DNA of 15,525 bases. It comes from Propionibacteriaceae bacterium (lineage in GTDB: Bacteria; Actinomycetota; Actinomycetes; Propionibacteriales; Propionibacteriaceae). Both the position numbers and the translations under genes were made by a program. Positions 1 through 8,859 of the stretch are shown here, piece by piece. The DNA is taken from positions 1 to 15,525 of the forward strand of contig JAJTCL010000028.1 in NCBI GenBank assembly GCA_021323255.1. Direction: 5' to 3'. The first letter of the stretch is position 1. Each line of letters opens with the position of its first letter. The notes beneath the pieces are model-generated. The model was given only the letters and a program-made list of their open reading frames with translations. It was not told the origin of the DNA and made no database searches.

Positions 1-1969
1 GAGGGATCGGCAGGCGCTGCTCGTATTGGACAATTGCGAACAGGTTGCCGCCGCATGTGGGGAGTTGGTGGCATCGCTGCTCGCCGTCTGCCCGACGGTG
101 ACCGTACTGGCGACCAGCCGGATTCCTCTTCAGATGCCGGCCGAGGAAGTGTTTGCCATCCCACCGATGGGTGGCGCGGTACTCCCCTCGGACCCGTTCT
201 CCAGTGATGCGACCGCCCTGTTTCTTGACCGGGCGACGTCAGTCGCTGGGGCCTATGCGTTGACCGATCACAACGCCGAAACGCTTGGCGAAGTCTGTGA
301 CGTGTTGCATGGCTTGCCGCTCGCCATCGAGCTTGCGGCGAGCTGGATCCCCGTGCTGTCGCCGCGCGACCTGCTCGATCATCTTCGGCAAGCCGACATT
401 GTCCTCGCCTCGGACACCGCGCTCGTCGAGGAGCGTCACCGCAGCCTCACGCTGATCTTGGACAGTTCCTGGGGTTGGCTGAGCCCGAGGGAGCGCACGG
501 TGCTGAGCGCGTTGGCGGTCTTCGTCGGCGGTTTTACCCGGGAAGCAGCGGAGGCGGTGGCCGACGCGGACCTCGCCGTACTGGCCGCATTGGTAGAGCG
601 GTCGCTCATCCAACGGCTGCCGGATACGCGGGGTGGGTCGCGTTACCAGGTCCACGAACTCGTCCGTAGCTACGCATTGCGTCACGTAGAGGACGACCGC
701 GAGATTCGGAGACGCCACTTCGCGTACTTCCTTGAGCTTGTGGAGACTCTCGAAACGTCCTGGAGCACGCAGCTGGAGCCGCTGTGGTCCGATCCCATCC
801 GCGCCGATCTGGCCAACGCCAGCGCCGCCATGATGTGGGTCTTGGACCAGGGCGACGCCGAAGGGGTCTTGCGACTTGCGGTTGGGCTCGACAGGTTCTG
901 GCCCTTCTCTGTTTCACCGCCCGCCGTCCGCCTGGCGTGGTTGGAAGCGGCGCTGAACCTGCCGTGGTCGCCGTCGAGTGTCATCAGCATTCGCGCCCGA
1001 GCACGGGCGTACTAGACCTCCGGCCTACTGACGTGTCGGGCCGACCCAGTTGCCGCCCAGGGTCTGCTGCAGCAGGGACTCATCCTCTTCCAAGAGATCG
1101 GCGACCAGGCCGGCGTCGCGAACTGCATCCTGACCCATGGCGCCGCTGGCCTTCTCGTTGGCGATCCCAAAAAGGGCCGGCGCGAGATAGCCGAGAGCTT
1201 GGTCCTCAACCAAGCCTGTGGTGACGTACTGGGTGGCCTGGTGCTACGACTTGCTGGGGATTGCGGCCTTCGTCCTCGGTGATTACACCGAGGCGTCGTC
1301 ACATTTGCTTGAGAGCGCCACCCAATTCGAGAGCCTGGATGCCCCGCTCGGGGCGTGCCACGCGCTGGTTGATCTGGGTTTGACGCTTCGCCTGGAGGGC
1401 AAGCTGTCCGATGCGCTTAACGCGTACCGGAAGGCTCTGCGCTACCAGCGGGACTATCGGTTCACGACTGAGAGTGCTGACACCCTTGACGGTATCGCGG
1501 CAATCGCTGCCGCGCTGAATCGATTGGATCCGGCCGCGAAGCTGTCCGGGGCGGCCGCAGGATGGTGGGAGACTTATCAGCAGGAACAGTGGTTCCCAAT
1601 GCCCAACGACTTCCAGAAGTCGGCCGCCAGCGTCCGCCATCGGCTCGGTGATCGAGCCTGGTTCGAGGCGTACGAGGCCGGCAGAAACCTGAACTCCGAA
1701 CAGGCCGTGCGCCTTGCAGATGAGGCTGTATCTGCCTTGGAAGAAGACCTTCAGCGCAGGTCCTCAGGCGGTCCTCAGGCTTGACTGCCCGGGAGGTCGA
1801 GGTCCTGCAGCTGGTTGGTGATGGGCTGAGCAACGCCGAGATTGCCGAGCGGCTCGTGTTGAGTGAACGTACCGTGCACGCGCATCTGCGATCGATCTTC
1901 GAAAAGCTCGGCGTCAATACCCGCACAGCCGCAGTGCACGCGGCCTCCTGGCTGTTCGCCAGTCGATGA
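1..1969 (+). pseudogene. Broken NB-ARC/LuxR-type transcriptional regulator, 5' end outside the window
   Basis: The gene enters from the left edge in frame 2, with the Walker B strand (LLVLDNCE) at 20-40. An ATSR motif (about 112-120), the GLPLAIEL motif of NB-ARC/STAND ATPases (about 314-337), a winged-helix-like stretch and TPR-like helices follow. A GerE/LuxR helix-turn-helix sits at 1781-1966. Intact relatives are single-chain regulators that couple nucleotide-dependent switching to DNA binding. Alignment by eye with the downstream paralogue shows three lesions. A TAG at 1013-1015 falls where the paralogue has Asn, with no indel beside it. A frame change near 1217-1235 (2 bases missing or 1 gained) moves frame 2 to frame 3. 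A +11 duplication at 1759-1780 moves it back to frame 2, cutting off the HTH. The free HTH could start at TTG 1781, which overlaps the preceding TGA. A full-length regulator cannot be made. Pseudogene status is firm; the ligand and target genes are unknown. Confidence 0.85.
1759..1780 (+). repeat. 11-bp perfect tandem duplication that frameshifts the regulator
   Basis: GGTCCTCAGGC occurs twice, head to tail, at 1759-1769 and 1770-1780. Eleven is not a multiple of three. Removing one copy joins the upstream frame (ending RRSSG) to LTAREVEVLQL of the HTH, which matches MGLTDRELDVL at the same place in the paralogue. The duplication is therefore the lesion that separates the TPR-like region from the DNA-binding domain. 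It has the form of a replication-slippage event. Confidence 0.9.
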
Positions 1970-1989
1970 GCTTGCCAAGTTCGATAGTT

Positions 1990-1995
1990 AGGAGG
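1990..1995 (+). promoter_or_regulatory. Ribosome binding site setting the GTG start at 2003
   Basis: AGGAGG lies seven bases before GTG 2003. A TTG at 2000 is also in frame but would leave only four bases, so GTG 2003 is preferred. The gap to the preceding pseudogene is only 33 bp, which suggests that the second copy was once co-transcribed with the first. Confidence 0.7.
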
Positions 1996-2002
1996 TTGCT
2001 TG

Positions 2003-4299
2003 GTGAGTGTGGAGGCCAAGCTGGCTGCCGATCGGCTTCCGTCGTATCTGACTCGGTTCGTTGGTCGGGAAGCGGAGATCGCCCAGCTTGAGACCATGGT
2101 GGAGCCTGGCGGGCTGGTCAACATCTGCGGGGTGGGCGGACTCGGCAAGACGCGGCTGGCGATCGAGTTAGCGAGACGGTGGTCAGCTGACAAACTTCGG
2201 ACCTACGTGTACTGGGTTCCGCTGATCGGCGTGACGAGCCCGACGGAGCTGCCGAGGGCGATCGGGCAAGGCATCGGGTTGCACGGCCTGGCTGGGGAGG
2301 AGCCGCTGCGCGCATTGGTAGCCACCTTGGGCGATGCGCCAGCACTGTTGGTCATGGATAACTGTGAGCACATTGCGGCCGAGTACGGGAAGCTTGTGAC
2401 CGGATTGTTGGCAGGCTGCCCACAACTAAGTGTGGTCGCAACCAGCCGGACCCCACTCGAGGTGGATAACGAACAGGTGTTCGCGATTCCACCGTTGGGC
2501 GGCGAACCGCGCGGCGACTTAGGCGAAACCGATGCCACCGACTTGTTCATCGACCACGCGGCCGTGCTCGCCCCGAGCTACGCCTTCACAGCTGCCAACG
2601 CTGATCATCGGCAGGATCTGCCAGCAGGTGGACGGCTTGCCGCTGGCCATCGAATTGGTCGCGAGCTGGATCCGCGTACTGTCGCCGCGCGACCTGCTGA
2701 CCGGGATCGAAGCCGCGATGGATGCCCCGGGAGCCAGTGCCGGAGCGGGCTTAGCCGACCGGCACCGCAGCAGCGCGCCGTTCTCGACAGGTCCTGGCGG
2801 TGGCTCGGCGAGGATGATCGTTCGGTACTGGCGGGCCTGGCGGTCTTCGTTGGCGGCCCTACGCGCGAGGCGGCCGAGGAAGTCACAGGTGCGAGCATGA
2901 CTCGCTTGCGACACTCGTTGAGCGATCGCTAATCCAACGGCTGCCTGACACCTGGGAGGTGCTCGCTACCAGGTCCACGAGCTGGTGCGGAGTTACGCCC
3001 TCGAGCGCCTGGCGGAGGCTGGGCCGGCGGCCGTTGTCCGCGCGCACCGCCGACACCTGGACTACTTAGTTCGGCTCTCCAATGCGTACGAGGAGTCGTG
3101 GAACACTGCCGTCGAGCCGGACTGGCGCAACCCCCTCGCTGCGGAGGCCGCGAACTTTGATTCAGCCATGCTGTGGGCACTCGATCAGGGCGATCCCGAG
3201 CGGGCTTTGCGAGTCATGTTTGCGATGTTCGCGTTCTGGTTGTATTCATCGACCTCGTTCGCGATCCGCCGGGACCGCCTCTCCCGTGCCCTGACCGTGC
3301 CCTGGACCCCGACTGAACCGGATTCGATGCGAGTCTTGGCTAAGGCATTGAATCAGCGCGGCTTCCACCTTCACCAGACTGATCCGAGCGCCGCGCTGGA
3401 GCTGTTCAAACAGGGCATGGCACTGATGCAGCCGAGCCGGCGATACGGCAGGAGTGGCCGCGAGCCTTCGTGGCTGCGCCATTGTGCATCTCCAGGCGGC
3501 CGACGCCGAAGGGGCACGCCACTACGTGGATGAGGCCAGTGTCGTGGGCCATGCTGCGGGAGACCGGCAAGGAGAGGCGTGGTGCCAGTATCAGCGAGCG
3601 TGGGCGGCTTACATCGACGGTGACCTCGCCGAGGCGCGAACGCTGTTCATCACGGCAAGGGCGAGCTTCGAAAGTCAGGGGGCGCCGTTTGGCGCGTATG
3701 CCTGCCTGGTGTGGCTGGGAGATGTGAGCCGTGCCGAAGGGCACTGGCGAGCGGCCGTGGAGTCGTACCGGAAGGCGCTCGATGAGCTCCAGACCCACCA
3801 CTTCACCGTTCATGGGGTCGACCTGCTCGAGGGACTTGCCCTGTCTGCGATGGCGCTAGACCTGTTTGAGGCATCAGCCCTGCTATTCGCCGCCGCCGCA
3901 ACATGGTTCGACACGCATGGCGCCGAGATCCGTACCGGTTTCGATCCGGGCGCCCGTGATCAGGCGATCCACCGCGTACGGGTCCAGCTCGGTGAGGCCG
4001 CCTGGAAGCGCCTGTACGCCGATGCACGACGGCTCAGCTCGGCGCACGCGATCCAGCTGGCGGATGGGGTCATCCGCGAATTCACCGCGGCACTCGATGC
4101 TCGAACGATGGGTCTCACCGATCGCGAGCTCGATGTCCTCCGGCTACTGACTCTTGGCCTCGGGAATTCCGAGATCGCCGAGCGGCTCGTCCTCAGCCCT
4201 CGTACCGTGCACGCCCACCTGCGCTCCATCTTCACCAAGCTCGGCGTCACCACTCGTGCGGCCGCCGTTCACGAAGCAACCCGCCTTAAGTTCGCGTGA
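2003..4299 (+). pseudogene. Second NB-ARC/LuxR-type regulator, multiply frameshifted
   Basis: This is a tandem paralogue of the preceding gene and keeps its 5' end. It begins with an FVGRE motif (residues 19-23), Walker A GVGGLGKT (43-50), Walker B LLVMDNCE and an ATSR motif, and ends with a GerE HTH at about 4111-4287. The reading frame changes at least five times. It goes from frame 2 to 3 near 2597, back to 2 near 2776, to 1 near 2897, to 3 near 2957 (one G missing in GGGAGG) and to 1 near 3439 (one extra base). In each segment the correct frame is identified by its match to the first copy. The first two shifts cancel, so the frame stays open but about 60 residues, including GLPLAIEL, are replaced by an Arg/Pro-rich nonsense stretch. 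The open frame ends with TAA at 2930-2932. The fragment 3454-4299, with TPR-like helices and the HTH, is the longest intact C-terminal piece. It would have been a STAND regulator; its target is unknown. Confidence 0.83.
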
Positions 4300-4312
4300 G
4301 GCCTCAAGATCA

Positions 4313-5638
4313 TCAGATGTGATGCGCAGCGCGGTGCCGGGCGAGCACGTCCAGACCGAAGTCGGCAGTGGGATCACGCCACACCGAGTGAGCATGGTTC
4401 GCGTTGTTTTGGGTGTTGTCCCACTCGAGGAACAGCCGGGGGCCTTGCAGCCGGTAGTAGTGCGGCTCGCCGGGGGCAGTCGATCCCGCCCAGGCGAAGT
4501 GGACGTCGTTGAGGGCCGATTCGTCGTCGTAGCGATGCAGCGGCGACAACCCTTCCGGCGCCCGATCGAGGTAGCAGCCGAGGAGAGTCCGCAGCATCTC
4601 GCGTTGCGCGGCATCAAGTTCCGCAGCCGGTATGCCCTTGGGCTCGGTCGAGTACGCAACCACCTCCTGGTCGGCGTCGCTCAGCCCGGTCTCCTCGCTG
4701 ATGGCCGCAGTAAGTGACTGCAGCTGCGCCTCCTCTACCGGCTCGGCGAACCGCTCGTCGCGGTACATGCCAGCGAATGGAATGGCCCGCTTGCCGTCTG
4801 TGACGTAAGTGAGGTTGATGGTGACGAAGTCGGACGGGGCATTGGGCAACAGGATTGCGCGCTCGGCGAGATCGGGCCGCAGTGACCGCACCAGGTCCCG
4901 GCCCAGGTCCTCCGCCCGGGCGAGTGGGCGGTTCACCGCTCCTCCGAGCAGCGGCGAGGCGGCGGGATTCGCACCAAGGAAGCAGGGCGTCGTCGCGACG
5001 AGCACGCCGTCCACCACGAGGTTGTTCAACGAAATGTGGTGCCCGCCGAACCGCCAGCCCCACAAACCTTCGTCATCCGGCTCGCCGAACACTCGCAAGT
5101 AATACATCCCAGGGTCGCGGCCGCGCTCCCGATTGAAGCTGGCCTTGAACCCCTCGATGTAATCCAGGACGTTCTCCAGCCCCATGATCGTTGCGACTGT
5201 CACGAATGCAGCGGGGGATAGCCCAGTCGAGACGAGCCGCATTGCGGAACGTTGCTGGGCGGGTCGCTGCTGATGGATGGTGAGGCCGCCGTGGTCGGTC
5301 GGAGTGTAGAACCAGCGGCGGCGTTCGTTGTCGCTGGCAGCGCTGGAAGGGACGGCTCCCTGGCTGGTCGCGCGCTGCTTTGCTTCAAGGGTGTCCAACC
5401 ACGCGCGAGCCGCCTCGGCCATCCGGCCCGCCACCTCCTTGCGGGCCGTCACGTCGCCGCTGACGGTGCCCAGATCGGCCATGAAAGGGAATGTAATGCG
5501 GAAGCGTGCCGACTGGAAACCACCCTTCCGCAACCGCGAGAGGCGTGATAGATCAGAAAGCACCAGCCGGCGTGCGTCCGGGTCAGCGACGTCCTGAGGA
5601 GACCACGTGACTACACCCCCCGAGGTGGCCACGCCCAC
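4313..5638 (-). CDS. DUF3500 domain-containing protein
   Basis: The product is up to 441 aa. It matches DUF3500 by its ordered motifs: an alanine-rich helix with RAWLDTL (about 79-84), a WFYTP stretch (109-113), QQRSAMRL (128-135), and the signature GLWGWRFGGHHISLN (191-205), followed by an LGANPA loop. The biochemical role of the family is not established. The His-rich signature suggests a metal or active site, which is inference. The longest frame starts at GTG 5638, but family similarity begins just after Met-53 (ATG at 5482-5480), so the shorter form is possible. Neither start has a clear Shine-Dalgarno sequence. The gene converges on the regulator pseudogene with a 13-bp gap and diverges from the esterase at 5692, so the two may share a control region. 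Codon use looks ordinary and the frame is intact. The DUF3500 assignment is good; the start is not settled. Confidence 0.8.
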   Translation of the reverse strand: MGVATSGGVVTWSPQDVADPDARRLVLSDLSRLSRLRKGGFQSARFRITFPFMADLGTVSGDVTARKEVAGRMAEAARAWLDTLEAKQRATSQGAVPSSAASDNERRRWFYTPTDHGGLTIHQQRPAQQRSAMRLVSTGLSPAAFVTVATIMGLENVLDYIEGFKASFNRERGRDPGMYYLRVFGEPDDEGLWGWRFGGHHISLNNLVVDGVLVATTPCFLGANPAASPLLGGAVNRPLARAEDLGRDLVRSLRPDLAERAILLPNAPSDFVTINLTYVTDGKRAIPFAGMYRDERFAEPVEEAQLQSLTAAISEETGLSDADQEVVAYSTEPKGIPAAELDAAQREMLRTLLGCYLDRAPEGLSPLHRYDDESALNDVHFAWAGSTAPGEPHYYRLQGPRLFLEWDNTQNNANHAHSVWRDPTADFGLDVLARHRAAHHI

Positions 5639-5691
5639 CGATCACCGCCCGGTCTCGTGACCGTGATCGCGCACCTGCGTAAGGACTGTGT
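5639..5691. promoter_or_regulatory. Short divergent intergenic region between the DUF3500 gene and the esterase
   Basis: If the DUF3500 protein starts at GTG 5638, only 53 bp separate two divergent starts. If it starts at ATG 5482, the gap is 209 bp. AAGGA at 5681-5685 is the ribosome binding site for the ATG at 5692, with six bases between. I could not assign -35 and -10 boxes with confidence. Confidence 0.35.
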
Positions 5692-6435
5692 ATGAAGCGC
5701 CGCACTCTCGAGCTTTGGTCTCCGGCGATCGGAGCGGCGGGCTCGGTCATTGCGTATGGGCATTGGGGTCGTCCAGTCCTGGTCTTCCCGCACGAGATGG
5801 GCCGGGCGGACGACTTCGAATCCTTTGGGATGATCGACGAAGTGGCCGATCTCATCGATGGCGGCGGGGCCAAGCTCTACTCCGTGGCGAGCTTCGACTC
5901 AGAAAGCTGGTCCGACAAGCAGATTCCGCTGGAGGAACGCGCGCGTCGACACGGGGCGTACGAATCCTGGATCGTCGATCAAGTGGTGCCGTGGATTTTC
6001 GATGATTGTGGGGGATCTGCGGGCATCCTGACAACAGGCACCAGCCTCGGTGCGTTTCATGCCGCCAACTTCGCCCTGAAACGTGCCGATCTCTTTCCGC
6101 AGGCGCTGTGCATGTCCGGAATTTACGACCTCAGCGCCTTGTACGGCTGGGGCGAACGCGGCGACGCCATGTACTTCAACACTCCGCTGGACTATGTGCC
6201 CAACATGGACGGCGACCACCTGGACTGGCTGCGGTCACAGGTGTTCCTGCTGCTGGTGTGCGGTCAGGGGATGTGGGAGGACACGACTGGCGCTCTGGTA
6301 AGCACCAAGGCTTTCGGCGGCGTGCTCGCCGACAAGGGCATCCCACACGAGGTTGATCTGTGGGGTTACGACGTAGCGCACGACTGGCCGTGGTGGCGTA
6401 AGGAATTTGCCCATCATTTACCACGGTTCTGCTGA
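5692..6435 (+). CDS. Alpha/beta-hydrolase, esterase family (PF00756-like)
   Basis: This is a 247-aa cytosolic-type hydrolase with no signal peptide. The nucleophile elbow is GTSLGAFHA, with the catalytic Ser at 118. The C-terminal AHDWPWWRKE supplies the likely catalytic His-230, in the H-D-W context usual for the Fes/esterase-D branch. A charged residue in the 190-200 strand-loop (GQGMWEDTTG) or near D222 may complete the triad. The family hydrolyses esters or transfers acyl groups; the substrate is not predictable. The start is ATG 5692, with AAGGA six bases upstream. The gene is intact. It lies on the same side of the three ATP-grasp genes as a second, longer esterase lies on the other (11428-12615), so it may act in the same pathway, although the DUF559-type gene sits between. 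The family call is firm; the pathway link is inference. Confidence 0.82.
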   Translation: MKRRTLELWSPAIGAAGSVIAYGHWGRPVLVFPHEMGRADDFESFGMIDEVADLIDGGGAKLYSVASFDSESWSDKQIPLEERARRHGAYESWIVDQVVPWIFDDCGGSAGILTTGTSLGAFHAANFALKRADLFPQALCMSGIYDLSALYGWGERGDAMYFNTPLDYVPNMDGDHLDWLRSQVFLLLVCGQGMWEDTTGALVSTKAFGGVLADKGIPHEVDLWGYDVAHDWPWWRKEFAHHLPRFC

Positions 6436-6657
6436 GCTAACTCAGCCGCCGATCGACTGTGCACCGATCGTCGTGCAATGGCCTGTGATTGAGAAATCCC
6501 GACAATCCGAGCACACTCGACGCGGCTCCCCGCTGACTTTTCCACAGATCAAGGTTCACGACCTCGCGCACAAGGATCTGGTCGTCCATGGTGGACCGAT
6601 GCGCCGTACGATCCCTTCTCTTGTCCTTTCACCACGGCTGAGGCTTATGCCGCCGGG

Positions 6658-7509
6658 TTGACCAGCGGCATACTCCGCGGGCCGTCGGTACGGCGGCTCT
6701 TCGCCGGTGTCTATTTAAGGGCTGAGGTGGAAGTCTCGGAACAGATCCTTGTGGCCGCCGTGCTCAAGGTGGTACCGCAGGCTGTGGTGGTCGGGGTAAC
6801 CGCTTTGCACCTGCACGGTGTCGACATCGGCCCGCCGAAGCCTCTGTACCTGGCCAGCAGCAATCCGCACCCAGTCCGGCGAGCGGGGCTGAACGTCGCC
6901 CGCGTCGGTGCATTACCTCCACACAGCGGATCCGTGGCGGTGGCCGAGCATGCCTTCGCCTCCGCGGCGAGCCAACTCAATCTCCTCGACCTGGTCACTG
7001 CGGGGGACTGGCTGGTACGCGGAAACCGATGCCGTTTGCCCGCCCTGCAGGCGTACGCATCGAATTTCACCGGCCGCGGAGCCGTCGCCGCGCGTCGTGC
7101 CGCCGGACTTGTCCGCGCCCGGGTGGACTCGGTACCAGAGACCAGGCTGCGGCTCTGCCTAGTGCTCGCGGGGCTTCCAACGCCGGACTGCAATCTCGTC
7201 ATGGGCACCCACGCCCGCCCGATCGGCCGAGTCGACCTGGTCTTCAGGGAGCTCGGCATCTTGATCGAGTACGAAGGCAACCAGCACCGCACGGACCGAT
7301 GGCAGTGGAACATCGACATCGGTCGGTATGAGGATTTCACCGTCGACGGGTACGTCGTCATCCGGGTGACGGGTGCCGCCATGCGGCGACCGCGCGAAGT
7401 GGTGTGCCGGGTTGATGCCGCTCTCCGCTCTCACGGCTACCGCGGCCCGGCTCCCCGCTTCTCGCCAGAGTGGTGCTTGCTATTCGACCAATCACCACAT
7501 GTGCGCTGA
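6658..7509 (+). CDS. AbiEi-like/DUF559 protein with endonuclease-type C-terminal domain, 5' end doubtful
   Basis: The C-terminal part is a DUF559-like, Vsr-related PD-(D/E)XK nuclease fold. It has E161, D193 in GRVDLVF, E204 and E206 in IEYEGNQH with H210, the D220-R223 helix, and a closing GYVVIRVT strand. The N-terminal part resembles the winged-helix region of AbiEi-type antitoxin-like proteins (RRLFAGVYL). Such two-part proteins are common in actinomycetes and their function is largely unknown. As written the gene starts at TTG 6658 with no convincing ribosome binding site. Upstream in the same frame, 6613-6657 encodes CPFTTAEAYAAGL, the usual start of this wing-helix domain, yet that frame has no ATG, GTG or TTG back to the stop at 6490. 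An ATG at 6588, behind AAGGA at 6572-6576, would join this frame if one base were removed (T6600 fits). The true gene is therefore probably 6588-7509 with a one-base frameshift, and possibly non-functional. It separates the esterase from the ATP-grasp genes. Confidence 0.62.
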   Translation: MTSGILRGPSVRRLFAGVYLRAEVEVSEQILVAAVLKVVPQAVVVGVTALHLHGVDIGPPKPLYLASSNPHPVRRAGLNVARVGALPPHSGSVAVAEHAFASAASQLNLLDLVTAGDWLVRGNRCRLPALQAYASNFTGRGAVAARRAAGLVRARVDSVPETRLRLCLVLAGLPTPDCNLVMGTHARPIGRVDLVFRELGILIEYEGNQHRTDRWQWNIDIGRYEDFTVDGYVVIRVTGAAMRRPREVVCRVDAALRSHGYRGPAPRFSPEWCLLFDQSPHVR

Positions 7510-7582
7510 TGATTCTCGCCGAGTGTGCGCAATATGTCGTCGGAACTGGCTGCGACGCCATTCGGGCGACCATTAGCGCACA
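7500..7582. repeat. Imperfect inverted repeat downstream of the DUF559-type gene
   Basis: TGTGCGCT at 7500-7507 is exactly inverted as AGCGCACA at 7575-7582. Allowing one mismatch, the arms extend to TGTGCGCTGATG against TGTGCGCTAATG. A third partial copy, TGTGCGC, lies between them at 7524-7530. Just inside the right arm, CGCC and GGCG can form a small hairpin around ATTCG. The left arm covers the last codons of the DUF559-type gene. It could be a transcription-end structure or the remnant of a small mobile repeat; there is no T-tract. Confidence 0.4.
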
Positions 7583-7644
7583 GTCGACGACGCGATCGCT
7601 TGGCTGACGCCGCGGCCGCAGTCTAGGCTCAGCCCGCATGAAGA

Positions 7645-8859
7645 TCAGCTTGCGTAGATGTTGAGATCGGCCGCGAATCGCTCGGTCATTTCGATCACTG
7701 GTTGCAGTTCGGGATGCCGGACGATGATCATTCCGTCGCTGATCAGGACGGCCCGCCAGTCACGACGCGGGGCACCGACAGGGAGCAGGTCGACGAGCAC
7801 CACATGCTCGCCGTACTCGGCCAATAACTTGTCCATCCCCTCCATGTGAGTAATCCGGCCAACCCCCTTGGCGCGTTTGAACACGCAACCGGCGTTGTAG
7901 CGGCGGTCAAGTGGTTGTGACAGCCGACCGTGGACCACAGCCTCGGCCCAAGCGAGGAACACGTCGCCGTCAGTTGCGTAATTCATCAGATCAACCACTC
8001 GCGCGCCCGGCGGCCGCCCGCCGATCTCGCCGAAAACCGCTTCACCGTCGGACTTGCGATACCACTCCATGTGGGTGAATCCGCTACGGAAGCCGAGCGC
8101 GGCAAGGACTTCGGTGCCCATCTGACGCCCGCCCTGCAGGTCCGGGACGGTGAGGTCACGCAGCACGATCGAGGCTGGGCTGATCCATTCATGCATCTTC
8201 ATCTGCAACGGCCGCGGCCGGTACCACATGACGTTCTCGAACAGGATCGATCCGCCCGCGCAGATCGTGTCGTAGGTGAACTCCTCCCCGTCGATGAACT
8301 CCTCTACGCTCACCTCTGGAACATGCCGTAGCAGTGGGAGGACCTCGGCAAGCTCCTGCGCGGAGTCCAGCCGATACGTGTCGGCCGAACCGGCCCCGGC
8401 GATCGGCTTGACGATGAGTGGATAGCCAACCCGCTCTGCGGCCTCCCATACGCCAGCCACAGTCGTGGCACTGACATGCCACGGGGTACGAATTCCGGCA
8501 GCGTCGATCGCCTGCTTCATGCGTTCCTTGTCGCGGAACGGCACCGTCTGCTCCAGCGTCATGCCGGGCACGCCGAACGACTCGCGGATCCGCGCCGCCA
8601 AGATCATGTACGGCTCCCAGAGGCACTCGACCTGGTCGATGGAGACATGCTGGGCGAGACCATGAAGCGCGCCGAGCACGGCGTCCTCGTCGGAGAGCGT
8701 CACGTGCTCGTAGTGGGCGAGCGCCTCCCGGGCCGCGTCCGGCACCGCCGACGGCGGCTGGTCACCCACTCCGATGACCGTGGCGCCGACCGCCGCGAGG
8801 GCCCGCGTGAAGTACGCCATCTCCATTGGATAGCCGGGCGAGATCATCACAATGTTCAC
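7645..8859 (-). CDS. ATP-grasp ligase (paralogue A, 404 aa)
   Basis: The N-terminal pre-ATP-grasp Rossmann-like domain starts MNIVMISPGYP and covers about residues 1-105. It is followed by the ATP-grasp region: RDK (109-111), K151 in LIVKPIAGAGS, the adenine-contact segment VEEFIDGEEF (185-194), HMEW (263-266), and the metal-binding block with E278 and RPPG (282-285). Enzymes of this fold activate a carboxylate as an acyl phosphate and join it to an amine or other nucleophile. The best generic analogy is the carbamoyl-phosphate-synthase/biotin-carboxylase-like and amino-acid ligases. The substrate is unknown. The GTG start at 8859-8857 overlaps the TGA of the upstream ATP-grasp gene (GTGA), so the two are translationally coupled in the order 10085 to 7645. 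The usual second metal ligand Asn is replaced by Gly (EIGGR). The frame is intact and the family call is strong. Confidence 0.85.
   Translation of the reverse strand: MNIVMISPGYPMEMAYFTRALAAVGATVIGVGDQPPSAVPDAAREALAHYEHVTLSDEDAVLGALHGLAQHVSIDQVECLWEPYMILAARIRESFGVPGMTLEQTVPFRDKERMKQAIDAAGIRTPWHVSATTVAGVWEAAERVGYPLIVKPIAGAGSADTYRLDSAQELAEVLPLLRHVPEVSVEEFIDGEEFTYDTICAGGSILFENVMWYRPRPLQMKMHEWISPASIVLRDLTVPDLQGGRQMGTEVLAALGFRSGFTHMEWYRKSDGEAVFGEIGGRPPGARVVDLMNYATDGDVFLAWAEAVVHGRLSQPLDRRYNAGCVFKRAKGVGRITHMEGMDKLLAEYGEHVVLVDLLPVGAPRRDWRAVLISDGMIIVRHPELQPVIEMTERFAADLNIYAS

Noticed and set aside
1..4299. Frameshifts in both regulators as pure sequencing error
   Set aside because: An exact 11-bp duplication and an indel-free nonsense codon are not typical read errors, and most neighbouring long genes are intact. 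A few single-base indels in homopolymers (for example near 2957) could still be errors.
6436..6587. Small open frame between the esterase and the DUF559-type gene (6407-6661)
   Set aside because: It starts inside the esterase and encodes no recognisable motif. The stretch holds no clear gene, RNA or terminator.
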